64,000 nt of DNA from Arthrobacter antioxidans (lineage in GTDB: Bacteria > Actinomycetota > Actinomycetes > Actinomycetales > Micrococcaceae), in contig NZ_CP095501.1 of NCBI RefSeq assembly GCF_023100725.1, forward strand, positions 3,717,784 through 3,781,783, given 5' to 3'. Made by a program: the position numbers and the translations under genes. Each line of letters begins with the position of its first letter. The first letter of the stretch is position 1. The notes beneath the pieces were generated by a model. The model ran no database searches and had not been told where the DNA came from. It was given only the letters and a program-made list of their open reading frames with translations. Shown one piece after another: positions 40,174 to 49,405 of this stretch.

Positions 40174-41259
40174 GTGGGACAGAACCCCATTCGCGTGGCA
40201 ATTATTGGAGTCGGCAACTGTGCCGCGTCGCTGGTCCAGGGCGTGCACTACTACCGCGACGCGGATGCGGCAGGTGCCATTCCCGGCCTGATGCACGTCG
40301 AGTTCGGCAAGTACCACGTGGGTGACGTGCAGTTCGTGGCGGCATTCGACGTCGACGGCAAGAAGGTGGGCCACGACCTCGCCGAGGCCATCGGTGCCAG
40401 CGAGAACAACACGATCAAGATCGCCGACGTGCCGCCCACCGGCGTCATCGTCCAGCGCGGTCATACCCTGGACGGCCTCGGCAAGTACTACCGCGAGACC
40501 ATCGTGGAGTCGGACGAGGAGCCCGTCGACATCGTGGCGCAGCTCAAGGCCTCCAAGGCCGATGTCCTGGTCTGCTACCTGCCCGTCGGCTCGGAGCACG
40601 CCGCGAAGTACTACGCGCAGTGCGCCATCGACGCGGGCGTCGCGTTCGTCAACGCCCTCCCCGTCTTCATCGCCGGCACCAAGGAGTGGGCGGACAAGTT
40701 CACCGAGGCCGGTATCCCGATCATCGGCGACGACATCAAGAGCCAGATCGGCGCCACGATCACCCACCGTGTCATGGCGAAGCTGTTCGAGGACCGCGGC
40801 GTCACGCTCGACCGCACCTACCAGCTGAACGTCGGCGGCAACATGGACTTCAAGAACATGCTCGAGCGCGACCGCCTCGAGTCGAAGAAGATCTCCAAGA
40901 CCCAGGCCGTCACCTCGAACGTCAAGGCCGAGCTGCGGGCCAATGACGTCCACATCGGCCCCTCGGACTACGTCGCCTGGCTCGACGACCGCAAGTGGGC
41001 CTTCGTGCGCCTCGAGGGCCGCAACTTCGGTGACGCCCCCGTGTCACTCGAGTACAAGCTCGAGGTCTGGGACTCCCCGAACTCGGCCGGGGTCATCATC
41101 GACGCCATCCGCGCGGCGAAGATCGCCCTGGATCGTGGGATCGGCGGACCAATCCTCTCGGCGTCGAGCTACTTCATGAAGTCGCCGCCGGAGCAGTACG
41201 CGGACGACATCGCGCACGAGAAGGTCGAGGCCTTCATCCGCGGCGACATCGAACGCTAG
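40174..41259 (+). CDS. ino1: Inositol-3-phosphate synthase
   Basis: 361 residues from GTG at 40174, with GAGGAG 6 bases upstream; an in-frame start at 40063 lacks such a site. NAD-binding [12 protein letters not shown] opens the protein; later come VALPVF-type [33 protein letters not shown] and [18 protein letters not shown] [10 protein letters not shown]. It is the short (about 360-residue) actinobacterial form. The enzyme turns glucose 6-phosphate into inositol 3-phosphate, the acceptor used by MshA in mycothiol synthesis and the source of phosphatidylinositol. The upstream SigR-type promoter fits a link to thiol stress. Confidence 0.95.
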   Translation: MGQNPIRVAIIGVGNCAASLVQGVHYYRDADAAGAIPGLMHVEFGKYHVGDVQFVAAFDVDGKKVGHDLAEAIGASENNTIKIADVPPTGVIVQRGHTLDGLGKYYRETIVESDEEPVDIVAQLKASKADVLVCYLPVGSEHAAKYYAQCAIDAGVAFVNALPVFIAGTKEWADKFTEAGIPIIGDDIKSQIGATITHRVMAKLFEDRGVTLDRTYQLNVGGNMDFKNMLERDRLESKKISKTQAVTSNVKAELRANDVHIGPSDYVAWLDDRKWAFVRLEGRNFGDAPVSLEYKLEVWDSPNSAGVIIDAIRAAKIALDRGIGGPILSASSYFMKSPPEQYADDIAHEKVEAFIRGDIER

Positions 41260-41270
41260 CCGGCATCACG

Positions 41271-41302
41271 GGAGGCCGGGACGGATCGCCGTCCCGGCCT
41301 CC
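41271..41302. terminator. Bidirectional hairpin terminator between ino1 and fhs
   Basis: Perfect 14-bp stem (41271-41284 with 41289-41302) and a 4-base ATCG loop, between two convergent genes. Confidence 0.75.
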
Positions 41303-41339
41303 TGCGCGTTCCGGCCCGTTCCCGGGGCAGAAACGGGTA

Positions 41340-43007
41340 CTAGAACAGCCCGACGGCGTTGCCGTCGGCATCCACGTCCATCCGGAGCGCGGCCGGCTCC
41401 TTCGGTAGTCCGGGCATCGTCATCACGGAGCCGGTGAGCGCGACGATGAACCCGGCGCCGGTCTTGGGGATGAGGTCCCTGACGTGCACGGTGAAGCCCT
41501 TGGGTGCGCCGAGCACGCTCGCGTCGTCCGAGAACGAGTACTGGGTCTTCGCCATGCACACGGGCAGCCCCGACCACCCGTTCGCCTCGATCTCCTTCAG
41601 CCGGCGCAGGGCCGGGACCGAGAACTCGACGCCGTCCGCGCCATACATCTCCTGCACGATGGTGCGGATCTTCTCCTGGACGGGGAGGTCGAGCGGGTAG
41701 AGGTGGGAGAAGGCGACGGGCCGCTCGAGGGCGGCCAGGACCTCGGCCGCGAGCTCGTCCCCGCCGGGGCCGCCGCCGCCCTGGCCCCACACGTCGGCGA
41801 TGGCGGCGGCGATCCCCTCCCCGGCACACCAGGAGAGCAGCCAGTCGAGCTCCTCCGGCGAGTCGGTGCCGAACCTGTTGATGGCGACGACGGGCCGGAT
41901 CCCGAATTTCTCGATGTTCCGCACGTGGCGGAGGAGGTTCGCCGTCCCATCCCGGAGCGCATCGGCGTCGGGCGTCGCGAGGTCCGCCTGGGCCACCCCG
42001 CCGTGCATCTTGAGGGCGCGGACCGTCGCGACGATCACGACGGCGTCGGGTGCGAGATCCGCGGCCCGCGCCTTGATGTCCATGAACTTCTCGGCACCGA
42101 GGTCCGCGCCGAAGCCGGCCTCGGTGACGACGATGTCCGCGAGGCGGCGCGCCGTCCGGGTGGCGATGACCGAGTTGCAGCCGTGCGCGATGTTCGCGAA
42201 GGGACCGCCGTGCACGAGGGCCGGTGTGCCGGCGATGGTCTGCACGAGGTTCGGCTTGAGGGCGTCCTTGAGCAGCAGCGCCAGGGCACCCTCCACCTGC
42301 AGGTCGCGGACGGTCAGCGGCCGGCGGTCGTAGGTGTAGCCGAAGGTGATGTCCGCCAGGCGTTCCTTCAGGTCCGCCGGGTCGGCGGCCAGGCAGAAGA
42401 CGGCCATGATCTCGGAGGCCACGGTGATGTCGAAGCCGTCCTGGCGGGGCGTTCCCTGCATGGGCCCCCCGAGGCCGATGACCACTTCGCGAAGTGCGCG
42501 GTCGTTGACGTCCAGGACCCGCTTGAACGTGATGCGCCGCGGATCGATGCCGAGCTCGTTGCCCTGGTGGATGTGGTTGTCGATCAGCGCCGCCAGCGCG
42601 TTGTTCGCGGAGGTGATGGCATGGAAGTCACCCGTGAAGTGCAGGTTGATCTCGTCCATCGGCAGCACCTGCGAGTAGCCACCGCCGGTCGCGCCGCCCT
42701 TCATGCCGAGCACGGGGCCGAGGGACGGTTCACGCAGGGCGATCATCACCCGCTGCCCCGCCCGGGCGAGCGAATCCGCGAGCCCCACCGTGCAGGTGGA
42801 CTTCCCCTCCCCGGCGGGGGTGGGACTCATGGCGCTGACCAGGACCACCTTGCCGGGGGTACGGCCGTCCTCGGGCAACAGGCGCGGGTCGATCTTCGCC
42901 TTGTACCGGCCGTGGAACTCGAGGGCTTCCCGCGGGATCCCGGCCGCATCGGAGATGTCCTCGATGGGCCTGACCGCGGCGGCGCGGGCAATCTCAAGAT
43001 CGCTCAT
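41340..43007 (-). CDS. fhs: Formate-tetrahydrofolate ligase
   Basis: 555 residues. The ATP site is [19 protein letters not shown]; other landmarks are [78 protein letters not shown] and [12 protein letters not shown]. The enzyme makes 10-formyl-THF from formate, ATP and THF. With the glycine cleavage operon of this window, it gives the cell a second route into the one-carbon pool. Length and domains are complete. Confidence 0.96.
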   Translation of the reverse strand: MSDLEIARAAAVRPIEDISDAAGIPREALEFHGRYKAKIDPRLLPEDGRTPGKVVLVSAMSPTPAGEGKSTCTVGLADSLARAGQRVMIALREPSLGPVLGMKGGATGGGYSQVLPMDEINLHFTGDFHAITSANNALAALIDNHIHQGNELGIDPRRITFKRVLDVNDRALREVVIGLGGPMQGTPRQDGFDITVASEIMAVFCLAADPADLKERLADITFGYTYDRRPLTVRDLQVEGALALLLKDALKPNLVQTIAGTPALVHGGPFANIAHGCNSVIATRTARRLADIVVTEAGFGADLGAEKFMDIKARAADLAPDAVVIVATVRALKMHGGVAQADLATPDADALRDGTANLLRHVRNIEKFGIRPVVAINRFGTDSPEELDWLLSWCAGEGIAAAIADVWGQGGGGPGGDELAAEVLAALERPVAFSHLYPLDLPVQEKIRTIVQEMYGADGVEFSVPALRRLKEIEANGWSGLPVCMAKTQYSFSDDASVLGAPKGFTVHVRDLIPKTGAGFIVALTGSVMTMPGLPKEPAALRMDVDADGNAVGLF

Positions 43008-43033
43008 GCAGCCAACCTATCAGCGCGCCGGGA

Positions 43034-43804
43034 TCAGGCCCGCGGAAGCCCGGCCCGCCCGAGGACGTAGTCGATGAGGGGTTCGTACAGTCCCGGGGTC
43101 ACATTGTCGTCGAGCGGGACGGCGACGTCGAGCTGGCCCTGCGCCTCCGAGACGAACAGCCCGGGGTCGTTGCAGTCCGCGAAGCCGACGGTGGGCAGCC
43201 CGGCATTCGCCGCATGGCCTGCCCACCCGTGATCGGCCACGACGAGATCCGGGAGGTCGTGTCCGGCAGCGGTGAGCGTGTCGAGGCTCAGGCGCATGGG
43301 CTCGGGGAAGTGCGTGTGCATGAGGCCGCCGTGCTGATGCCAGACGAGCACACCGAACACCTGGCGGATGTCGCCGGCGCCGAAGACGCGCCCCTCCGGG
43401 ACCCGCACCACCGTGGCACCCGCGGCGGCCACCGCCCGGGCGAAGGCCGCGTGGACGGGGAGCAGGCCCGCCGGGTGGCCTGTCGCGAAGAGGATCCGCT
43501 CCCGCCGGCGGGCCGACTCCCCCAGCCGGTCGGCGAACCGGTCGAGGGCGGCGACGCACTTCCCGGCGTCGATGGTGTCCTGGCCCTCCGTGTGGTCCCG
43601 GTCGGGGCTCGTCCCCACACGCTCGTGCATGAGGTCGAAGACGTCGTCATAGGTCCAGTCGCGGGTGTGTTCCACCCCGAACTCGAGGTGCTCGTTGCGC
43701 TCGAGGAAGAGCCGCATGTGCTTCAGGTTGTCCTGCCGCGGCGTGGCCACCAGGCCGGTGATGCGAACGGAATCGAGGTATGCGGCGAGCTCGGCGGGAT
43801 TCAC
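43034..43804 (-). CDS. Predicted phosphatase (actinobacterial PF15698-like)
   Basis: 256 residues. MNPAELAAYLDSVRITGLVATPRQDNLKHMRLFL opens the protein; further blocks are FATGHPAGLLPVHAAFARA, VFGVLVWHQHGGLMHTHFPEPM, DLVVADHGWAGHAANAG and VGFADCNDPG. This His- and Asp-rich order resembles an actinobacterial phosphatase family; the assignment is from memory of the family and not certain. No signal peptide. It lies between fhs and mshA, 29 bases downstream of mshA, so it may be read with it. MshA needs a phosphatase step (MshA2) in mycothiol synthesis, but whether this gene supplies it is only a possibility. Confidence 0.72.
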   Translation of the reverse strand: MNPAELAAYLDSVRITGLVATPRQDNLKHMRLFLERNEHLEFGVEHTRDWTYDDVFDLMHERVGTSPDRDHTEGQDTIDAGKCVAALDRFADRLGESARRRERILFATGHPAGLLPVHAAFARAVAAAGATVVRVPEGRVFGAGDIRQVFGVLVWHQHGGLMHTHFPEPMRLSLDTLTAAGHDLPDLVVADHGWAGHAANAGLPTVGFADCNDPGLFVSEAQGQLDVAVPLDDNVTPGLYEPLIDYVLGRAGLPRA

Positions 43805-43833
43805 GCTTCCATCCTAGGTTCCCGGGCGGGGCT

Positions 43834-45081
43834 TCAGCGGGCGGTCGCCGCGGGGAACCGCTCGACGGCGGTGCGATAGCTCTGCGCCGTCAGCAGGGCC
43901 GTACGCTGCCAGCCGAACGCCAGCGCATGGGTGGCGGCCCCCCGGCCCAGTGTCTCCTTCAGGTGGACGTCGTCGTGCAACCGTTCGAGCACGTCCGCCC
44001 AGTGGGTCGCGGAGTGGCCGTTCACGAGGAGGCCGCTGCGCCCGTCGCTGACGGCCTGCGGCAGCCCGCCGACGTTGGCGGCGACCACGGGGGTTCCGCA
44101 GGCCTGCGCCTCCAGCGCCACGAGGCCGAAGGATTCACTGAAGGACGGCATGACCACAGCATCCGCGGAACGGAACCACTGGGCGAGGTGGGAGGCGGTC
44201 ACGGGCGGGTAGAGGCGCACGTCCCGGGTGAGGCCGGCGGCGTCGATGAGGGGCTGCAGGGCCAGCGCCTCGGCACCGCTTCCCGCGCCGAGGATGCTGA
44301 CGGCGAGCGGGATGTCCGGCCGGCGGCGCCGGAGTTCCGCGGCCGCGGCGACGAGGACCTGCGGACCCTTCAGCTTCTGGATCCTCCCGGCGAACACCAC
44401 ATGGAACTGCTCCGGCGGGAACGCCAGTGCAGCGCGCGCAGCGGCCCTGTCACCCGGGTTGAACGTCGAGAGATCCACGCCGGGAGCCACGACGTCGACC
44501 CGGTCCGGGTCGGCGCCGTAGAGCGAGATGAGCTCGGACGCCTCGGTGCTCGTGTTCGCGATCAGGCGGGCCACCCCCTCGACGACCGCCTCCTCACCGG
44601 CGATCCGATCCGCCGGTTCCGGGGCGCTGAGTGCCTTCATGCGCAGGTTCTTGACCTTCGCCATCGTGTGCATGGAGTGGATCAGGGGGAGGTTCATCTC
44701 CCGGCTGAGCGTGAGACCCACGAGTCCGGAGACCCAGTAGTGGGAATGCAGGACGTCGAAATGACCATCCGCGAGGAGATCGGCCACATCGGTGATCGCG
44801 TCGGCGAAGGTGTCCGTCAGGCCCGGGAGGTCTTCCTTCGGGATGCGGCGGCGGGGCCCGGCGTCGAGGTGGTGGACCACGACGCCGTCGGCGAGCACCT
44901 CACGCCGCGGGCGTCCCTCACCCGCCTCCCGGGTGAAGATCTCGACGTCGATCCCGACGCCGGCGAGCTCGAGGGCCGTGCTCCTGACGTACACGTTCAT
45001 GCCGCCCGCGTCCCCCGTGCCGGGCTGCTCGAGCGGCGAGGTATGCAGGGACAGCATGGCCACGCGCCTGACGCCGGACAC
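43834..45081 (-). CDS. mshA: D-inositol-3-phosphate glycosyltransferase (mycothiol synthesis)
   Basis: 415 residues from GTG at 45081 (GGGAG at 6 bases); an upstream frame to 45153 lacks a ribosome site. GT4 features: VAMLSLHTSPLEQPGTGDAGGMNVYVRSTALELA, HSHYWVSGLVGLTLSR, HTMAKVKN, VVFAGRIQKLKGPQVL and the donor-site ESFGLVALEAQACGTPVVAANVGG. MshA joins UDP-GlcNAc to inositol 3-phosphate, the first committed step of mycothiol. A perfect SigR-type promoter lies at 45138-45163, so transcription should rise on thiol stress. Confidence 0.96.
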   Translation of the reverse strand: MSGVRRVAMLSLHTSPLEQPGTGDAGGMNVYVRSTALELAGVGIDVEIFTREAGEGRPRREVLADGVVVHHLDAGPRRRIPKEDLPGLTDTFADAITDVADLLADGHFDVLHSHYWVSGLVGLTLSREMNLPLIHSMHTMAKVKNLRMKALSAPEPADRIAGEEAVVEGVARLIANTSTEASELISLYGADPDRVDVVAPGVDLSTFNPGDRAAARAALAFPPEQFHVVFAGRIQKLKGPQVLVAAAAELRRRRPDIPLAVSILGAGSGAEALALQPLIDAAGLTRDVRLYPPVTASHLAQWFRSADAVVMPSFSESFGLVALEAQACGTPVVAANVGGLPQAVSDGRSGLLVNGHSATHWADVLERLHDDVHLKETLGRGAATHALAFGWQRTALLTAQSYRTAVERFPAATAR

Positions 45082-45137
45082 ACCATCTCCCTTCCGACCG
45101 GCGGGGGAAGACCGGTCGCATAACCTTCCGACCCTAT

Positions 45138-45163
45138 AACGCCGCGTCCGCACCCCCCATTCC
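45138..45163 (-). promoter_or_regulatory. SigR/SigH-type promoter of mshA
   Basis: On the minus strand GGAAT (45163-45159), 18 bases, GTT (45140-45138). It lies about 57 bases upstream of the mshA GTG. Confidence 0.65.
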
Positions 45164-45252
45164 GTGAACCGGCGGCACCCTGCCGGTCGCCGACCACATC
45201 CGGGATCGCTGATCTGATCGCCGGCTGCGGTCGGCGCGGCCCGGCCCGCACG

Positions 45253-45375
45253 TCACTTGATGTACGTGGTGTGCTGGGGCAGCGTGAACCGCTGCGACGC
45301 CTCCCAGGGGTCACGGGGCCGATCGGCCCAGATCTGTCCCCACACGGACAGGCTGTTCCTCCATCTCCTCAGCAT
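45253..45375 (-). CDS. 40-residue small protein, unknown
   Basis: Starts at ATG 45375, preceded by AAGGAGGTGCGGCGC, a near-perfect ribosome site at 7-8 bases. About 36 of 40 codons end in G or C, as in real genes of this genome. The peptide is basic at the N-terminus (MLRRWRNSL) with Trp residues in SVWGQIWADRPRDPWEAS and ends in HTTYIK. There is no membrane segment or signal. It is upstream of mshA on the same strand (171 bases away), with the mshA promoter in between. Confidence 0.5.
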   Translation of the reverse strand: MLRRWRNSLSVWGQIWADRPRDPWEASQRFTLPQHTTYIK

Positions 45376-45997
45376 GCGCCGCACCTCCTTCCTGCGGTGG
45401 AAACCGGGCATCGGACGGGACGGGGCACCCGGGAGGTCCACTCCCGGACCGGCGTCCGGGAGTGGGGTCAGCGATCCGCCCATGATGAATTCGCCGGAGG
45501 CGGGAAATGGTACGGAGGGATTGTCGGTGAATTGGTCGGGAATGGGCCGGGAATCGGGCATGACGGACTTTCGGCAGGACGGAATTCGGCAGGTACGAGC
45601 CACGAAGGGCATTACCGGAAAAGAATGGGACGAGGAAGCCGCGCACGGGCACGGGAATGGGGATGGTGCTGGTCGACCGGCTACCGCCGGTGCGCTGGCT
45701 TCCTAATGGCGACGGGTGACGAAGGCGGGATCGGTGCGGCGGGCAAAGGCTCCGCCGAGCATGGTATTCACGATCTCCACCTCCATTCCGTCGAGTGACC
45801 TGCAGTCATGCGGCCACGGGTTCCCTCGCTGCTCGAGGTACGAACTGTTCTCCCGAGCTACGAACTGCTCAAGAGTACGAAATGTTCGAGTTGGGAAGAC
45901 CCAATGGCACGTGAATAAAGCTACCGTATGGAATATGCGCAGGGATAGCCCTTCGGATGAATTGGTCCGGATATTTTCGGGGAGAGGTGGACATCGG
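45376..45997. other. Gene-poor stretch upstream of the DUF418 gene
   Basis: About 620 bases, visibly lower in GC than its neighbours. It contains the CGAA repeats (listed separately). A second possible minus-strand mini-gene of 22 codons (45703-45771, VNTMLGG..., SD GGAGG before GTG) is too short to call. Several plus-strand frames extend here but have poor codon use. Confidence 0.4.
45839..45888 (+). repeat. Three direct repeats TACGAA(C/A)TG upstream of the DUF418 gene
   Basis: TACGAACTG at 45839-45847 and 45859-45867, and TACGAAATG at 45876-45884. The units extend to GTTC, GCTC and GTTCG, so each resembles CGAA-N3-TTCG. Spacing is 20 and 17 bases. They lie about 110-160 bases before the predicted start and could be operator sites. 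Confidence 0.4.
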
Positions 45998-47161
45998 GTG
46001 TCGGGACCGCCGGCCGCGAGCTCACGCATCGTACAGATCGATGCCCTGAGGGGATTCGCCCTCTTCGGGATCCTCATGGTCAATGTGTGGTTCTTCGCCG
46101 ACTCGTCCCACCTGGCGGGAGGTCAGGATCCTTCCACCTCATCACGGGCGGACCTCGTCATCCGGTTCGCCGTCGTGACGTTCTTCGAGGGCAAGTTCTA
46201 CCTGCTGTTCGCGCTGCTGTTCGGCTACGGATCCGTCGTGCTAGCAGCGGCGTCCGGCAGGAACCCGGCACGCCTCGTGGCACGGCGCCTCGTCTTCCTC
46301 GGGGTCCTCGGCGTCGTTCACGGGCTGATCCTGTTCTACGGCGACATCCTCCTCACCTACGCGCTGGCAGGAGCGATCCTGCTCGCTGCCGGGTCCCTCG
46401 CGCCGCGCGCGCGCCTCGGTCTCGCGATCGGCATCACGCTGGGGATGGCCCTGCTCCTCGTCACCGTGGCGGCGCTCGTGCTCGTCGGCGGTGCGGCCGG
46501 CGCCGCCGGCGCGCCGATCGCACCGACGGCGTCCCCTGCCGCCGCACTGGCCGCCAATGCGGCGACCTACGGTGTCGTTCTTCCCTCCGTCGTGTTCTTC
46601 CAGGGGCCGCTCGCCCTCGCGGCCTTCCTCGCGGGCTCCGCCCTGGCGATGCTGGGCGTCCTCCGGCCGGCGGTGCCCGACCGCGCCGTGCTGTGGCGCG
46701 TCGTCGTCCTCGCCCTCCCCCTCGGGCTGGCCGGCGCGGCGTACTCGGCCTACCTCGACGTGTGGGCCGGCGGCAGTGCGGTGCCGCTCCTGGCCACCGG
46801 GATCTCGGTCGTGGCATCCCCGTTCGTGACCGTGGGCTACGCCGCGTCCCTCCTGCTGGTGCTGGGCTCACGCGCCGGACGAGCCGTCACCGCGGTGCTC
46901 GCCCCGACCGGGCGCCTGTCACTGAGCAACTACCTCGCCCAGTCCGCCGTGCTGTGCCTCGTCTTCACCGGGTACGGGTTCGGCCTGATGGACCGCCTCC
47001 CGGCCACGCTCGTGGTCCTGGTCGTCGTCGTGCTCTTCGCCGGGCAGGCTGCTGCCAGCCGCCTCATCCTCGCGAGGTACCGGACCGGACCGCTCGAATG
47101 GGCCCTCCGGAGCTTCGCCCGCCGGGCGCCGCGGCAGGGGCCGGGGCCCGACGGCGCGTAG
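45998..47161 (+). CDS. DUF418 family membrane protein
   Basis: 387 residues from GTG at 45998 (GGAGAGGTGG upstream); a frame reaching further left has poor codon use. The family start IVQIDALRGFALFGILMVNVWFF is followed by about ten hydrophobic segments, with the conserved FFEGKFYLLFALLFGYG, VHGLILFYGDILLTYA and TGRLSLSNYLAQSAVLCLVF. Members are membrane proteins (related to acyltransferase-3-like folds) of unknown substrate. The protein ends with a basic tail. It is convergent with the phosphatase-like gene at 47172, 10 bases away. Confidence 0.88.
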   Translation: MSGPPAASSRIVQIDALRGFALFGILMVNVWFFADSSHLAGGQDPSTSSRADLVIRFAVVTFFEGKFYLLFALLFGYGSVVLAAASGRNPARLVARRLVFLGVLGVVHGLILFYGDILLTYALAGAILLAAGSLAPRARLGLAIGITLGMALLLVTVAALVLVGGAAGAAGAPIAPTASPAAALAANAATYGVVLPSVVFFQGPLALAAFLAGSALAMLGVLRPAVPDRAVLWRVVVLALPLGLAGAAYSAYLDVWAGGSAVPLLATGISVVASPFVTVGYAASLLLVLGSRAGRAVTAVLAPTGRLSLSNYLAQSAVLCLVFTGYGFGLMDRLPATLVVLVVVVLFAGQAAASRLILARYRTGPLEWALRSFARRAPRQGPGPDGA

Positions 47162-47171
47162 ATCTGTCGAC

Positions 47172-47822
47172 CTAGAGGTTCCAGTGCACGATGGCGGGCG
47201 TGTGCTTGTCCCAGCCGAGCGCGCAGACCGCGGCGGTGCCGAGGACGAACCGCCGGCCCTCGATGCCGCCGAACTGCAGCCAGCGGGCCGCGACGATCCG
47301 CAGGAAGTGGCCGTGTGCCACGAGCAGCGCGTTCTGCACGGGCGTCGCCCCGGGGTCGTCGTCGGCGGCAGTGCCGCATCCCGCCTGGACGCGGGCGATG
47401 ACGCGATCCGCCCGCTCCGCCACCTGGTCCAGGGTCTCGCCGTGCGGTGCGCCGTCGTTCCAGATCAGGTAGTCGGGGTTCTCCGCGCGGACCGTCGCAC
47501 TGTTCAGCCCCTCGTTGTCGCCGTAGTCCCACTCGTGGGCATAGGGCAGCACCTCGGCGTCGGGGAACCCCGCGAGTTCGGCCGTGCGGACCGCGCGCTG
47601 CAGGGGCGAAGTCACCACGAGGTCGAAATCGATGCCCTGGAGGTGCTCGCGCGCGGCGAGCGCCTGCTCCTCCCCGTATCCGGTCAGGGGGAGATCGGTC
47701 AGGCCCGTGTAGCGGCCGTCCCTGGACCATTCCGTCTCGCCGTGCCGGAGCAGCCACAGGCGGGGCAGGGGTGTCCCGGACGGGGTGAGGTCCGGTGCTG
47801 CGGCGCCTGACAACGGCTTCAT
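47172..47822 (-). CDS. Histidine phosphatase family protein
   Basis: 216 residues from ATG at 47822, overlapping the CCA-transferase stop as ATGA. The catalytic RHG motif is WLLRHGETEWSRDGRYTGLTDLPLTGYGEEQA; the second His is in LLVAHGHFLRIVAARWL. The acid is in WDYGDNEGL. These residues make a complete branch-1 phosphoglycerate-mutase-like phosphatase. Translational coupling to a tRNA nucleotidyltransferase gives no clear clue to the substrate. Confidence 0.92.
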   Translation of the reverse strand: MKPLSGAAAPDLTPSGTPLPRLWLLRHGETEWSRDGRYTGLTDLPLTGYGEEQALAAREHLQGIDFDLVVTSPLQRAVRTAELAGFPDAEVLPYAHEWDYGDNEGLNSATVRAENPDYLIWNDGAPHGETLDQVAERADRVIARVQAGCGTAADDDPGATPVQNALLVAHGHFLRIVAARWLQFGGIEGRRFVLGTAAVCALGWDKHTPAIVHWNL

Positions 47823-49264
47823 GGGGTGCTCTCCTGGGATTCGGGCTGCTCGCTCCACCACTGGCGGAGTTTGGTCTGGGCGGCGGCGGGGTCCTGCGGG
47901 CCGTGTTCCATGCGTTCCTCGAGGAGGAAGCGGTAGGCGCGACCCACCACGGGGCCGGGGCGGACCCCGAGCAGCGCCATGATCTGCTCGCCGTCGAGGT
48001 CGGGGCGGATCGACGCCAGCTCCTCCTGATCGGCGAGCGCGGCGATCCTCGCCTCGAGATCGTCGTAGGCGAACGCCAGCCGTTCGGCCTTGCGCCGGTT
48101 GCGGGTGGTGACGTCGGAGCGGGTGAGGCGGTGGAGCCGCTCGAGGAGGGGGCCGGCGTCGCTCACGTAGCGGCGGACCGCCGAATCGCTCCAACCTGCC
48201 TCGCCGTAGCCGTAGAACCGCATATGCAGCTCCACGAGACGCGCGACGGCCTTGATGGTGTCGTTGTCGAACCTCAGCGCCCGCAGCCTCTTCGCGGCGA
48301 GCTTCGCGCCGACGGCGTCGTGGTGCCGGAAGCTGACCGCGCCTCCGGGCTCGAACTTCCGGGTGGCGGGCTTGCCGATGTCGTGCAGGAGGGCGGCGAG
48401 CCGCAGGACGACGTCGGGCCCCGGAACGGGGCCGTCCTCGCCCGACTCGAGGGAACACGCCTGGCGCAGGACGGTGAGGGAATGCTGGTAGACGTCCTTG
48501 TGGCGGTGGTGCTCGTCCGTCTCCAGCCGCAGGGCGGAGACCTCCGGCATCACGTGCTCCGCGAGCCCGGTCTCCACCATGAGGTCGATCCCGGCGTCGG
48601 GCGCCGTGCCCTGGAGGAGCTTGACCAGTTCGTCCCGCACGCGCTCGGCGGAGATGATCGAGATCCTCTCGGACATGTGCGTCATCGCCTCCGTCACCTC
48701 CGGGGCGAGAACCATACCCAACTGGGAGACGAAGCGCGCGGCGCGCATCATGCGCAGCGGGTCGTCGGAGAACGACGACGACGGCGTGCCGGGAGTGCGG
48801 AGGACTCCCGCGTGCAGGTCCCGGACACCGCCGAACGGGTCGACGAGTTCGAGGGACGGCAGCCTGAGGGCCATGGCGTTGATCGTGAAGTCGCGGCGCT
48901 CGAGGTCGTCGTCGAGGTTCGTGCCGAAGGCGACCGTGGGGTTCCTCGACGACGGGTCGTACGCTTCTGCGCGGTACGTGGTGATCTCGATCTGGTAGCC
49001 GTCCTTGCGGAGGCCGATCGTGCCGAACGCCCGGCCCATCTCCCAGTACGCGTCCGCCCAGCGCCTGACGACCGCGAGGGTCTGGTCCGGGTCGGCGTCC
49101 GTGGTGAAGTCCAGATCGGGCGACACCCTGCCGAGGAAGAGATCGCGCACCGGCCCCCCGACGAGCGAGAGCTCATGGCCCGCGGCGTCGAAGAGCCCGC
49201 CGACCTCGAGGACAACGGAGGGGAGGGGTGCGGTGAGGGTCGAAGTGTCCAGCAGGTGCGCCAT
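47819..49264 (-). CDS. pcnA: CCA tRNA nucleotidyltransferase
   Basis: 481 residues. Class II polymerase-beta fold: LVGGPVRDLFLGRVSPDLDFTTDADP (GG...DxD metal site) and ERRDFTINAMALRL, DDPLRMMRAARF. A C-terminal HD domain is present (LAALLHDIGKPATR). The enzyme adds or repairs the 3' CCA end of tRNA. Its place next to a NUDIX gene and murJ matches the conserved actinobacterial order near the origin. Confidence 0.94.
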   Translation of the reverse strand: MAHLLDTSTLTAPLPSVVLEVGGLFDAAGHELSLVGGPVRDLFLGRVSPDLDFTTDADPDQTLAVVRRWADAYWEMGRAFGTIGLRKDGYQIEITTYRAEAYDPSSRNPTVAFGTNLDDDLERRDFTINAMALRLPSLELVDPFGGVRDLHAGVLRTPGTPSSSFSDDPLRMMRAARFVSQLGMVLAPEVTEAMTHMSERISIISAERVRDELVKLLQGTAPDAGIDLMVETGLAEHVMPEVSALRLETDEHHRHKDVYQHSLTVLRQACSLESGEDGPVPGPDVVLRLAALLHDIGKPATRKFEPGGAVSFRHHDAVGAKLAAKRLRALRFDNDTIKAVARLVELHMRFYGYGEAGWSDSAVRRYVSDAGPLLERLHRLTRSDVTTRNRRKAERLAFAYDDLEARIAALADQEELASIRPDLDGEQIMALLGVRPGPVVGRAYRFLLEERMEHGPQDPAAAQTKLRQWWSEQPESQESTP

Positions 49265-49405
49265 AGTCTCTCAAGGGTGCCAGATCAGCACCCGTTTCCC
49301 ACACCGGGGACCGGGCCGCACGATGCCGTGACACTGCCGCGGAAACGGGCAGGCCGGGGGTCGGGTCGTCGTCGCCCCGTTCCAAAGATCGTTAGAGTGG
49401 TCTGC

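Noticed and set aside
43034-43804. Naming the phosphatase next to mshA as the missing mycothiol phosphatase MshA2
   Set aside because: Position alone is not enough; no sequence feature shows GlcNAc-inositol-phosphate as substrate.
45876-45888. LexA-type SOS box in the repeats before the DUF418 gene
   Set aside because: CGAA-N3-TTCG is three bases shorter than the actinobacterial SOS box (CGAAC-N4-GTTCG).
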